45,392 nt of DNA from Stenotrophomonas nitritireducens (GCF_001431425.1 NZ_LDJG01000026.1:1-45392); one strand, 5' to 3'; counted from the first letter of the stretch, positions 1-7,712 are shown. Notes: generated by a model not told the origin, from the letters alone. Program-made: numbers and translations.

Positions 1-1335
1 TCAGGTCGTTATCAGTGACGGGGACTGCGCCCAGCCCACCCGCTCGTCGTATTCCGACTGCAGCCGGGCATGGGTGTCCCGCAGCACCGACAACTCCTGG
101 TCCAGGGACTGCGCCCAACCCACCCGCTCGTCGTATTCCGACTGCAGCCGGGCATGGGTGTCCCGCAGCACCGACAACTCCTGGTCCAGGGACTGCGCCC
201 AGCCCACCCGCTCGTCGTATTCCGACTGCAGCCGGGCGTGGGTGTCCCGCAGCACTGACAACTGCTCATCCAACCCATGTGCCCAGGCAGTTCTATCGGC
301 ATGATCGACCTGAAGCGAACGCAATTGCTCTCCAAGCTTCTCGATCTGTCCATTGAGCGAGACGATCAGCTCGCCGCGCGTCCGCAACTCGCCATCGGCC
401 TCCTGAAGCCGCTTGAGTCCCTCCAGGCGTCCTGCGCGCTCACGCGCTTCAAGCTGAGCGAAACCATCCAGAGCTTCGGCATACACGTCTTCGGCCTGCT
501 CGAACCGTTCGCGCAGAGGAAGCAGCGCCGACCAGGGATCGTCCGTGGAATCCAAGGCATCGAACAAGCCTTGGGCCAATTGCCACTCCGGCGCCGTTTC
601 AGTCGCCGCCACATGGTGACGATCGCCCTTTGCTATGAATTGGTCCAAAGCCGCGCGCTGCGCCGGCGTGGGTCCGGGCAGAGGGATACCCAGCGACTCC
701 ACGGCGCCCACCAATGCCGCCTCGGCATCCTCAAGCAAAGCCTCATAGGGCAAAACCACCCTGGGCATGTTTTCCGTGGCTGCCTGCGCATCAAGCAGAT
801 GCTCGATCCACAGCAACCGCGACAATCCCGGCGGCCAGTCGTTGCGTGCCACCAGCGAGTCGGCCACTTCGCGCGGATGGCGCAGAACGAACAACGCAGC
901 CGGCTCCACCCCCAGCCTCTCCAGCACCGGCCACCACAACGGCAACAACCGGCAGGCACGGGGATCCTTCACCGCCCACAGGGCGCAATCGGCGAATTCC
1001 GCGCGCAGCAGAACTTCGAGATCCTTCGCCGCAGCTTTGGCCGCACCGCTCTGCAACCAGTCTGCCGGCAGCGGCCGGGGATCATTCCACGACCGTCCAA
1101 GCGAGGCCAACAGCCGGTCGTGGATCGCCACGACGCCCGCATGCTCCCAGAATCCCTTGGGGTTGTCCGGCCCGGGCTGCATCAGCTCGGAGCCAAGCTC
1201 CACACCAAGCAGGCGCAGCGCGCCGGTCACCGCGGACGTTCCGCTGCGGTGCATGCCAAGCACCAGTATCGCCCGCTGCCTGCCGCCAACTGTCTGGGTT
1301 TTTATGAATCTGTCCAACGTAGCCAACTCCTCCAT
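1..1335 (-). CDS. Sulfotransferase-family protein with repetitive coiled-coil C-terminus
   Basis: About 444 aa. The N-terminal half is a PAPS-dependent sulfotransferase-like domain. A 5'-phosphosulfate loop (LVLGMHRSGTSA, about residues 24-36) and a 3'-phosphate-binding segment (FVLRHPREVADSL, about 150-162) are visible. From about residue 280 the protein becomes a charged heptad-like coiled coil ending in near-identical 28-aa units (LDQELSVLRDTHARLQSEYD and following residues) encoded by 84-bp DNA repeats. ATG at 1335 is chosen; a GTG lies immediately upstream. It follows two other sulfotransferase genes on the same strand after a 142-bp gap. Substrate unknown; a surface glycan is inferred from the neighbouring Wzt. 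The last residues (PSLITT) break the repeat pattern and the stop is the first codon of the window, so a longer ancestral protein truncated inside the repeats is possible. Confidence 0.8.
   Translation of the reverse strand: MEELATLDRFIKTQTVGGRQRAILVLGMHRSGTSAVTGALRLLGVELGSELMQPGPDNPKGFWEHAGVVAIHDRLLASLGRSWNDPRPLPADWLQSGAAKAAAKDLEVLLRAEFADCALWAVKDPRACRLLPLWWPVLERLGVEPAALFVLRHPREVADSLVARNDWPPGLSRLLWIEHLLDAQAATENMPRVVLPYEALLEDAEAALVGAVESLGIPLPGPTPAQRAALDQFIAKGDRHHVAATETAPEWQLAQGLFDALDSTDDPWSALLPLRERFEQAEDVYAEALDGFAQLEARERAGRLEGLKRLQEADGELRTRGELIVSLNGQIEKLGEQLRSLQVDHADRTAWAHGLDEQLSVLRDTHARLQSEYDERVGWAQSLDQELSVLRDTHARLQSEYDERVGWAQSLDQELSVLRDTHARLQSEYDERVGWAQSPSLITT
22..273. repeat. 84-bp tandem repeat array inside a coding region
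   Basis: Three near-identical 84-bp units start at about 22, 106 and 190 (each begins ggactgcgccca), with sporadic single-base differences. A more diverged fourth unit lies upstream in the gene's direction at about 274-300. The length is a multiple of three, so gain or loss of whole units keeps the frame and changes only the length of the coiled-coil tail. Confidence 0.9.
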
Positions 1336-1477
1336 CACGGAGGTGGGAAAACACCCTCAAATGGTAACAGCACCAACCTGACCGGCCTGTGCAGCCACTG
1401 TCTTTTCCGAAGACAAGAAGGAGGCAGAGGAAGAGCACAGCGCCCCATGGCCGCAGCCCCCTCCATCGCGGCCCGCC

Positions 1478-2158
1478 CTACCCCCTAAGCATCTTTTCGT
1501 AGAGGGCCAGATCGCGCGCATTGCATTGTCGGATCAAGCGTTCCTGGGCCGGCTCAAGCCTGTATTCCCGCCCTGCATCCCGTTCCGGATTGCAGTTCGT
1601 CCGCACCTCAGCCGCCAGCTCCCGAGCAAAGCCGAAGCAGTCGACAAAACGCTCCATGTCCTGTTCGTACCGCTCCACGCTGCCCACGAAATCGAACCTC
1701 CGCAGCGGGAAAGCCCACAGGTACTCGGCATAGGTATTGCGGTACTGGGGCAGCCTCACGAACTCCTCCAACGACAGCCCCGGGACCAGCCCCCAGCGCA
1801 GATGGTGGGGCTCGTTCTCGCCATGGCGGCGATAATGATGGTAACGCGAGACCACCCGCTGCACCGGATCGCGCAGCCAGATGCAAAAGCGCGTACGCCT
1901 TGCAAACGCATATTTCAGGGGCATGAAGTGGCCATGCACACAGGCCTCGGGCAGCGCGCGCGAGGCCGTTGTACAAGCATGCCGCAACGCGGCCAGGCGC
2001 CGCTCGCCCCGGGCGTGCGCAAGCGGCTGGTCTGCATTGTCCACACGCAGTGAATCACCGTAGATCCGCCGCAGCACCTCGGCGAAGCTGGTGCCCGCCG
2101 TCTTGGGAACATGCACCGATATGAGCGCCCAAGGCAGCGACCCGGTATTTTCCATCAT
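1478..2158 (-). CDS. Sulfotransferase family protein
   Basis: About 226 aa. The N-terminus carries the signature HVPKTAGTSFAEVLRR (about residues 17-32), the 5'-phosphosulfate-binding loop of the sulfotransferase family 2 / heparan-sulfate 2-O-type group. A second motif, FCIWLRDPVQRVVSRYHHY, matches the 3'-phosphate-binding region. The reaction inferred from the family is sulfate transfer from PAPS to a sugar hydroxyl. ATG at 2158 overlaps the stop of the upstream sulfotransferase gene in an ATGA arrangement, so translational coupling is likely; a GTG six bases upstream is an alternative start. No signal peptide or membrane segment, so a cytoplasmic enzyme acting before export is expected. 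Acceptor unknown. Confidence 0.85.
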   Translation of the reverse strand: MMENTGSLPWALISVHVPKTAGTSFAEVLRRIYGDSLRVDNADQPLAHARGERRLAALRHACTTASRALPEACVHGHFMPLKYAFARRTRFCIWLRDPVQRVVSRYHHYRRHGENEPHHLRWGLVPGLSLEEFVRLPQYRNTYAEYLWAFPLRRFDFVGSVERYEQDMERFVDCFGFARELAAEVRTNCNPERDAGREYRLEPAQERLIRQCNARDLALYEKMLRG

Positions 2159-2925
2159 TCCCACTCCAATCCATGGCGAGCCTGCCGCGCGAGGTCATGG
2201 CGCCACCACCAACGCAGCAACCTCCTCTGCCAACCCCGCTTCGGCCAGCGCGAGTAATCGCCCTCGAAAACCCGCCCGTAGTCCATATCGCCCGTGTCCA
2301 CCGGCAATCCCAGGAACGCATGCACTCGAGCCAACGCCTGAGCCGGCTGCCGCGCCAGTTCATGATTGCGCAGCGTCAGAATCTGTTCTGGCGGGAACAC
2401 GCGGTGCAGCACATCCAGTTGTGCTGCATAGTCGCCACGCAAGCGGTAGCTATGGTGCCGCAACGGCGAACCGGGCTCGAAATCGTCGCGATGCCCGGCC
2501 AACCGCCAAGACTCGGCCAGCAATGCCCACCATAACGGCAGGCCCTCATGGCCCCGGCTTCGCTCCATGTGGTATTGCGACAAAGCCCTGTCGACAGGGT
2601 CGCGCAGCAGGATGATCCAACGCATGGCGGGGTTGTAGCGGCCAATGCGCTCCACGAACCGGGGATGCAGCAGGTATATGGGCGTGGCATCGCCATGCAA
2701 TGCGTCCACTGGCGCCCGCCCGGAGAAATGAGCGTCATAGAGGCGGTTCACCGACTCTACATCCCAGCCATCGTCGAAATCGGGCGCATCGAATACATGC
2801 GCCTCCTTCCCCTGTGGCAACACAACGCCCGGATGCCGCCCCAGGAAGCTCGCAAGCGCGGTCGTCCCCGCCTTCTGCACGCCCCCCACGACAAAATCGA
2901 CGCGCGGCGTACCGCCGGATCTCAT
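2155..2925 (-). CDS. Sulfotransferase domain protein
   Basis: 256 aa, a full-length single-domain sulfotransferase. The 5'-phosphosulfate loop is VVGGVQKAGTTALASFL (about residues 12-28), and MRWIILLRDPVDRALSQYHM (about 105-124) is the 3'-phosphate-binding strand and helix. The pattern is that of the Sulfotransfer_1 / heparan N-sulfotransferase-like group. Its ATG overlaps the stop of the upstream wzt gene by four bases (ATGA at 2922-2925), and its own stop overlaps the next sulfotransferase gene. The three genes therefore look like one transcription unit, tying sulfation to ABC-exported polysaccharide. The C-terminus is rich in Trp and Arg. Substrate not determinable from sequence. Confidence 0.87.
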   Translation of the reverse strand: MRSGGTPRVDFVVGGVQKAGTTALASFLGRHPGVVLPQGKEAHVFDAPDFDDGWDVESVNRLYDAHFSGRAPVDALHGDATPIYLLHPRFVERIGRYNPAMRWIILLRDPVDRALSQYHMERSRGHEGLPLWWALLAESWRLAGHRDDFEPGSPLRHHSYRLRGDYAAQLDVLHRVFPPEQILTLRNHELARQPAQALARVHAFLGLPVDTGDMDYGRVFEGDYSRWPKRGWQRRLLRWWWRHDLARQARHGLEWE

Positions 2926-4196
2926 GCCGACACCTCAACGTCCATCGGCAGGTTGAACAGACCGGTGAATACTTCGCGGCTGTCATCCACCACCTCGAAC
3001 GAAGGCGAACCTTCCTGTCGCGCCAGTACGACGTGCTGCTGCACGCTGTCCGAATCCAACAACCGCATCCGCACCCGGTATACGCCCATCTGCAGGCCGG
3101 CCCGCAACGCCACCCGTACGGTCACTTCGCCAGCTACAGCCACCCGCGGCATGCGGATGCGGCGTCCACACAATTGCATGCCGCGCGTATCCATCAGGTC
3201 GAAAATCATCAGCGGGTTCACCACGTCGGGGCGCAGGCGCACCTTCAACACGAATTCCAGCGGCGCATCGTATCCCACCGCCACGTGAGCCACGCCATTC
3301 ACACTGGCCTCCAGCACCCGCACATCGTCGAAGCCGAAACCATCGTCGAGCCGCTGCAGCGCCCGCCCATCCTGCTGGTAGCCCAGCTTGCTCAGAGTCT
3401 GCGTATGGGCGCGGTGCAGGTATTCGGTGATGACATCCTCCGGCAACCCCTCCATCACCACCTGGCCGCGCTCCAGCAGCATCGCCCGGTGGCAGAACGC
3501 CTTGAGCACCGCAAGGTCATGGCCCACGAACAGCAGCGTCGTGCCCTGCGTCAGGATCTGCTCGATGCGCGCCATCGCCTTGGCCTGGAACGCCGCATCA
3601 CCCACCGCCAGTGCCTCATCGACGATCAGGATGTCCGGCTCGGTATGCACCTGCACCGCGAACGCCAGGCGCAACGCCATGCCCGAACTATAGGTCTTGA
3701 CCGGCTCGTCGATGTAATCGCCGATGTCGGCGAAGGCGATGATGTCGTCCATCCGCTCGGCCACCTGCGTGGCCGACAAGCCCAGGATGGCTGCATTCAC
3801 CTTCACGTTCTCGCGCCCGGTCAATTCCGGGTTGAAGCCGGAGCCCAGTTCCAGCAGCGCCGCCACCCGGCCATTGACCTGCACCGTACCGGCCGTCGGC
3901 TCCAACACACCAGCCACGATCTGCAGCAAAGTGCTCTTGCCGCTGCCATTGTGGCCGATGATGCCCAGCGCCTCTCCCCGCCGCAGGCTGAAATCAACCT
4001 TCTGCAACGCCGGGTGGTCGTGGATGCGCGCCTGCGCGCGCGTGCGCAGCCATTGCGCCAAGCGCGGCAACGGCAACAGGCCGGCCACGCGATACAGCAA
4101 GGGCACCCACAAGCGGCCGCCCGGCGTCGCCCAAAGGCGATAGGTCTTGCTGATCCCCTGGACGATCAGCGCGGGAGCATTGGCATTGCCTTCCAT
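2922..4196 (-). CDS. wzt: Wzt-like polysaccharide ABC exporter ATP-binding protein
   Basis: 424 aa. The N-terminal nucleotide-binding domain shows Walker A GHNGSGKST (residues 81-89), signature YSSGM (169-173) and Walker B ILIVDEALAVGD (189-200). Residues about 275-424 form an extra beta-rich domain of the Wzt C-terminal type. In characterised O-antigen exporters this domain binds the modified non-reducing end of the polymer before export. The lipoprotein gene lies 8 bp upstream and the sulfotransferase gene overlaps downstream. The partner permease is not adjacent: the only candidate is the divergent gene at 6731-7522. Role: energises export of undecaprenyl-linked polysaccharide across the inner membrane. 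Confidence 0.92.
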   Translation of the reverse strand: MEGNANAPALIVQGISKTYRLWATPGGRLWVPLLYRVAGLLPLPRLAQWLRTRAQARIHDHPALQKVDFSLRRGEALGIIGHNGSGKSTLLQIVAGVLEPTAGTVQVNGRVAALLELGSGFNPELTGRENVKVNAAILGLSATQVAERMDDIIAFADIGDYIDEPVKTYSSGMALRLAFAVQVHTEPDILIVDEALAVGDAAFQAKAMARIEQILTQGTTLLFVGHDLAVLKAFCHRAMLLERGQVVMEGLPEDVITEYLHRAHTQTLSKLGYQQDGRALQRLDDGFGFDDVRVLEASVNGVAHVAVGYDAPLEFVLKVRLRPDVVNPLMIFDLMDTRGMQLCGRRIRMPRVAVAGEVTVRVALRAGLQMGVYRVRMRLLDSDSVQQHVVLARQEGSPSFEVVDDSREVFTGLFNLPMDVEVSA

Positions 4197-4204
4197 CGAT
4201 CTGC

Positions 4205-4717
4205 TTACTTGACGGTGAAATCGGCCATGCCGACCGGCGCGTCACCAATGTCCGCCTGCACCGTATAGCCGCCCGCTTCCATGCCGTCGGCCTTGCTCAA
4301 GCTGAAACTCACGAAATTGGCCCCGGCCAGGATCGGCTTGCGCTCGTTCTTGATCGAAGCGCCCTTCTCCGAAAACCAGTAAATGGCCACCTCCTTGCCC
4401 GGCGCATGCCCACCCACCGGCACCGAGGCATACACAGTGTCGCCAACCGCGTACTCAGGCTTGGCTGCCGACACCGCGCCATCGGTATTCAGCGCACTGC
4501 CCACCAACACCGCATCTTTGCTCAATACCACCTGCTCCACTACCTGCGCTGCGACCGGCGGCGCCGCAGCCGATACCGGAGCCACTACACCCGCATCGGC
4601 AGGCGCCGCCTCCCCCAACAGGGCCGCATCATCGGGGTTCAGTTCATCACTGGAACCACCGCATGCCGCAAGCGCCACGGCCAGCAAGGAAGGAAGCAGG
4701 AAACGGGGGGAACGCAT
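4205..4717 (-). CDS. Predicted lipoprotein with Ig-like C-terminal domain
   Basis: 170 aa from the ATG at 4717; a TTG nine bases upstream is less likely. A lipoprotein signal peptide ends LAVALAAC with lipidated Cys19, followed by an Ala/Pro-rich linker to about residue 60. The C-terminal roughly 105 residues (from about LSKDAVLVGS) contain YAVGDTVYASVPVGG and end in a beta-strand (MADFTVK), resembling Ig-like domains of small Proteobacterial lipoproteins. It lies 8 bp upstream of wzt, so the two are probably co-transcribed. A role in export or surface assembly of the polysaccharide is inferred from position only. Confidence 0.75.
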   Translation of the reverse strand: MRSPRFLLPSLLAVALAACGGSSDELNPDDAALLGEAAPADAGVVAPVSAAAPPVAAQVVEQVVLSKDAVLVGSALNTDGAVSAAKPEYAVGDTVYASVPVGGHAPGKEVAIYWFSEKGASIKNERKPILAGANFVSFSLSKADGMEAGGYTVQADIGDAPVGMADFTVK

Positions 4718-4966
4718 GACAGGCAACCTTGGAATGAAGGGGAGCCTATCCTACCAACACCGCCCGCCACTGGAACGAAACTCAAGCACAGCAGGAAGTT
4801 TCCAACGACACCGTGGCCGAATCAGTCCTGCAAGACGCCCGGCTCATCAACGAGCAGGCGCTTGGGCTGGAGGAGTATGAGCGCCTAGCCGACATGCACC
4901 AGCCCCGGCAATCCGCGTCACCCGGCGTACGGCACAAAGAGCGTTGCCGCCACCGAGGGCGGTAAC
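4718..4966. other. Intergenic region with no confident gene
   Basis: This gap of about 250 bp separates the lipoprotein gene from the terminator of the secreted-protein gene. On the plus strand an open frame runs from about 4738 to 4965 (possible GTG at 4813). Its middle reads like helical coding sequence (ARLINEQALGLEEYERLADM), which could be a gene remnant. There is no good ribosome-binding site and I recognise no family. The minus-strand promoter of the lipoprotein-wzt operon should also lie here, but no clear -35/-10 pair was identified. Confidence 0.35.
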
Positions 4967-4995
4967 AAAAAACGGGCGGCCCGAAGGCCGCCCGT
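4967..4995 (-). terminator. Rho-independent terminator of the secreted-protein gene
   Basis: Read on the minus strand, a G+C stem (cgggcggcc / ggccgcccg) is followed by a run of six T. It lies about 42 bp beyond the stop of the 460-aa secreted-protein gene and insulates it from the lipoprotein-wzt operon. Confidence 0.9.
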
Positions 4996-5036
4996 CTCGT
5001 GTTGCAATCAACAGACCTTGGTCTGCAACCAGAAGA

Positions 5037-6419
5037 TTAGTTCTGGAGGTTGACGTTGGTGTTGACGTCGCCAGCGGTGGTGGCGTTGCGCAGGAAGTTC
5101 TGCACGCGCATGCCGCCGAACTCACCGGTCACGGTCAGGCGCGACTTGCCGCTGGTGCACTGGGTGAAGCCCAGGCCAGCCAGATCGGAAGCATTCACCA
5201 GCTTGGCCTGGCCAGCACCCAGCGTACCGATGGAGACGGCCGGCTGCACGGTGCCGTCGTCGCACACGCCTTCCACGCTCACCAGACCGGCAACGGTGCC
5301 CGGGTTGATGATGCGCAGGTAAGAGCGCTGGTTCATGTTGCTGGCCGGGTTGAAGTGGTCAGCGTAGGCCACCGAACCGTTGTACACCATCGAGGCCAGG
5401 CCCTGGTTGGCAATGCTGAAGCTGCTGAATGCCGAACCCGGCTTGACGACGACCGAAGCCGACAGGTCCTGACGGACGATCGACGTGACGCTGTTCGCAT
5501 CAAGGCAGACGAAAGCGGTGGTGCCGGCGTTCAAGGTATTCAGCACGACGCCGGTGAACGTGGCGCTCTTGCCGTCAGCCGAGATGGTGGCAGCGGTGCC
5601 AATGGCCGTGCCGCAAGTGGCATCGGTAGCCAGACCGATCTTGGCGGGAGTATTGCCGGTAGCGGTCGAGGTCTTGAACGCCGAGAAGTCGTCACCGGTG
5701 ATGGTGATATCGGCCGTACCAGTACCCGGCAACCAGGCAGTCACGCCCACCGCATCGGCGATCTTGATCTCGCCAGCGGTGAAGAGATTGGCGTTGGTGC
5801 CATTGCCCACGGTGTACGGGGTGGCAACGAAGAACTTCTTGTTGGACGGAACGCCGACGTCGATCTTGGCCGGGGTAGCTTCCTGGGTCACGGTAACCGA
5901 AACGCCTTCCTTCGCGGTGTAAGCCACCTTGGTGAAGGCCGAGCCCGGCAGTTCGATGGCGGTGGTCGGGTCGAACACCGCACCGCTGACGCTAATGCTG
6001 CCACCGGCATTCAGCGAGCCAACGTTATCGACCGCCAAGCCGGTGATGGTGAAACCTTCACCAACCTGCGTGCCACCTGCCGCCGGAACGACATTGACCA
6101 CGAACTCGGTGGAACCGACAGCGCCGGTGCCGGTGACCAGAGTAGCCGAGACAGCACCACCAGTGACAGCGATGGTCGGAGCCGTGGAAATCTTGCCAGC
6201 CGACACCTTGACACGCACGTTGTAACCAACGGTACGGCCCAGGTAGTTGTCAGCCGCCGTAGCCTTGACGGTTACGACCGGGATGGTGGCGGTAACAGCA
6301 CTGGTGGTGAACTGGTTCGAATTCACGACCGCAGCAGTAACAGTCGCTTCAGCGGCAAAGGCACTCGGGGCGGCCAGCGAAGCGGCAACGGCCAGAGCAA
6401 TCAGATTGAACTTCGACAT
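5037..6419 (-). CDS. Abundant secreted surface protein, S-layer-like candidate
   Basis: 460 aa. A Sec signal peptide is clear (MSKFNLIALAVAASLAAPSA, cleavage after AFA). The mature part is almost entirely Ala/Thr/Val/Gly/Ser/Asn-rich beta-type sequence with few charges, four Cys (possibly two disulfides) and no catalytic motif. Near the C-terminus NQRSYLRIINPGTVAGLVSV resembles the repeated beta motif seen in Proteobacterial surface proteins. No lipobox, transmembrane anchor or autotransporter barrel is seen. It has its own promoter and long leader at 6420-6620 and a strong terminator at 4967-4995, so it is monocistronic. Length, composition and gene structure fit gammaproteobacterial S-layer or matrix proteins secreted by T2SS, whose genes start 1.3 kb away. 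The S-layer role is inference; an adhesin or matrix protein is the alternative. Confidence 0.75.
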   Translation of the reverse strand: MSKFNLIALAVAASLAAPSAFAAEATVTAAVVNSNQFTTSAVTATIPVVTVKATAADNYLGRTVGYNVRVKVSAGKISTAPTIAVTGGAVSATLVTGTGAVGSTEFVVNVVPAAGGTQVGEGFTITGLAVDNVGSLNAGGSISVSGAVFDPTTAIELPGSAFTKVAYTAKEGVSVTVTQEATPAKIDVGVPSNKKFFVATPYTVGNGTNANLFTAGEIKIADAVGVTAWLPGTGTADITITGDDFSAFKTSTATGNTPAKIGLATDATCGTAIGTAATISADGKSATFTGVVLNTLNAGTTAFVCLDANSVTSIVRQDLSASVVVKPGSAFSSFSIANQGLASMVYNGSVAYADHFNPASNMNQRSYLRIINPGTVAGLVSVEGVCDDGTVQPAVSIGTLGAGQAKLVNASDLAGLGFTQCTSGKSRLTVTGEFGGMRVQNFLRNATTAGDVNTNVNLQN

Positions 6420-6585
6420 GTCGAAAAAACTCCGTTTTTAAGCGTGTTTGAGGTTTTGTAGCGTCCACCGGCGCATGCCGCGTCCTTCCCGGTACCGTGG
6501 CGACCACGGCGGCCGGCGTATCACTGAGCCCTTTCCCCTCACCCCTGCGAGCGACGAACAGGAATCCCCCTGATAGCGAGCTACG
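6420..6585 (-). promoter_or_regulatory. Long untranslated leader of the secreted-protein gene
   Basis: About 165 nt lie between the predicted start and the ATG. A small hairpin (ccgtgg-cga-ccacgg, 6495-6509) sits in the middle and an A/T-rich stretch surrounds the ribosome-binding site. Long stable leaders are typical of S-layer and other very abundant surface-protein mRNAs; here that is inference. No known riboswitch class was recognised. Confidence 0.4.
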
Positions 6586-6591
6586 AGCGGC

Positions 6592-6620
6592 ACGTTAACG
6601 GAGCGTGGCCGCACCGTCAA
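6592..6620 (-). promoter_or_regulatory. Sigma-70-type promoter of the secreted-protein gene
   Basis: On the minus strand, TTGACG (6620-6615) and TAACGT (6597-6592) are separated by exactly 17 bp. The -35 matches consensus at 5/6; the -10 keeps the key T-A-and-final-T positions. The predicted start near 6585 gives a 5' leader of about 165 nt before the ATG at 6419. The ribosome-binding site GGAG lies about 10 bases before the ATG. Confidence 0.55.
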
Positions 6621-6627
6621 TATGTTA

Positions 6628-6635
6628 GGGGGGGG
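6628..6635. repeat. Homopolymeric G8 tract
   Basis: Eight consecutive G on the plus strand, seven bases upstream of the -35 element of the secreted-protein promoter (C8 on that strand) and about 95 bp upstream of the wzm-like gene. Such tracts can slip during replication. Confidence 0.8.
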
Positions 6636-6730
6636 TTCATCAAGCTGGCCAAGGCGATGATCCGGACGCTCCCGACTCTGGTTCGCCTGCGTTACCCTGC
6701 CTCCCTTTTACCACCGCCGCCAGATCACCG

Positions 6731-7522
6731 ATGTCGCCGCGAACCACATCACACTTCTACCTTTGGCGCACCCTGGTGGCCCAGGAACTGCGCAGCCGTT
6801 ACCGTGGCTCGCTGCTGGGCCGCGCGTGGCCCGTGCTGTTGCCCCTGCTGATGCTGGCCATCTATGGCTTCGTGTTCGGCGTTGTGTTCCGCGCCCGCTG
6901 GCCGGGGCTGGCCGAGGACGACCATCTTGGCTTCACCTTGAACCTGTTCACCGGGCTGCTGGTGCACGGCCTGCTGGCCGAATCGGTCGGGCAGGCGCCA
7001 GGGCTGATGCAGCGCTACGGCAACTTCGTGCGCAAGGTGGTGTTCCCCCTGCAGATACTGCCGGCGGTGCCGCTGGGCGTGGCACTGGTGAATCTGGCGC
7101 TCGGGCTGGCGATCCTGGTGGCAGCCAATGCGGGGTGGGGTAGCGGCCTGCACCTGTCGGCGCTGGCTGCGCCGCTGGTGCTGCTGCCCTATCTGGCGAT
7201 GCTGCAGGGCCTTTCGCTGGCACTGGCCGCGTTGGGGGTATACGTGCGCGACCTCGGTCAGGTGATAGGCGCATTGGTGATGGTGACGCTGTTCACGTCC
7301 ACGGTATTTTTCCCCCGTGAACGGGTGCCAGAAGCATTGGCCGGCGTGGTGGACCTGAATCCGATCAGCTGGCCCGTGGAAGCGTTGCGCGGCGCGCTGC
7401 TGCATGGGCAGTGGCCAGCCATCGGCGGTCTGCTGGCCTACAGCGCGGCGGCGGCGCTGGTGCTGGTGCTCGGCCATCTTTGCTTCCGCTCCCTGCGCCG
7501 CGGCTTCGCCGACGTGCTGTAA
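6731..7522 (+). CDS. wzm: Wzm-like polysaccharide ABC exporter permease
   Basis: 263 aa, typical ABC-2 exporter permease length. A cytoplasmic amphipathic N-terminus with the family motif ELRSRYRGSLLGRAWPVLLP (about residues 17-36) leads into about six membrane helices (for example LLPLLMLAIYGFVFGVVF and VIGALVMVTLFTSTVFF). DLNPISWPVEALRGALL near residue 215 is the conserved Wzm/TagG/KpsM segment. It pairs functionally with a Wzt ATPase. Unusually, the only candidate Wzt is about 2.5 kb away on the opposite strand beyond the secreted-protein gene. The ATG at 6731 lacks a strong Shine-Dalgarno. Confidence 0.9.
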   Translation: MSPRTTSHFYLWRTLVAQELRSRYRGSLLGRAWPVLLPLLMLAIYGFVFGVVFRARWPGLAEDDHLGFTLNLFTGLLVHGLLAESVGQAPGLMQRYGNFVRKVVFPLQILPAVPLGVALVNLALGLAILVAANAGWGSGLHLSALAAPLVLLPYLAMLQGLSLALAALGVYVRDLGQVIGALVMVTLFTSTVFFPRERVPEALAGVVDLNPISWPVEALRGALLHGQWPAIGGLLAYSAAAALVLVLGHLCFRSLRRGFADVL

Positions 7523-7533
7523 GCAGGGAACAG

Positions 7534-7629
7534 CGCCCTGGACTCCATGCACATGCAGGGCGACTGCCCGATGCGGGCCGTCGCCCTTACATGGTGGCTG
7601 CGCACGCTTTGCCCCCGGGGCGGCAAAGC
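7534..7629 (+). other. Two hairpins between wzm and gspE
   Basis: The 190-bp gap holds a hairpin with cgccctg (7534-7540) pairing with cagggcg (7556-7562), and a second with gctttgcc (7606-7613) pairing with ggcaaagc (7621-7628). Neither has a T-run, so factor-independent termination would be weak. They may separate the wzm transcript from the T2SS operon. Confidence 0.45.
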
Positions 7630-7712
7630 CCCATCGCGGCCATGACCTTGCCCTGCCATAGCCCGCCCCGAGGGAAAGCCGGCACAATGGCAGCCTGCTT
7701 CCGCCGCCTTCA

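Noticed and set aside
22..273. Regular repeats as a CRISPR array
   Set aside because: The units are contiguous 84-bp copies without variable spacers, in frame within a coiled-coil coding region.
277..1488. Long plus-strand open frame opposite the sulfotransferase
   Set aside because: Antisense shadow of a real gene in high-GC DNA; no domain pattern or ribosome-binding site. Many similar long antisense frames (for example near 18436-19449, 19610-20890, 27958-30585 and 38747-41185) were dropped for the same reason.
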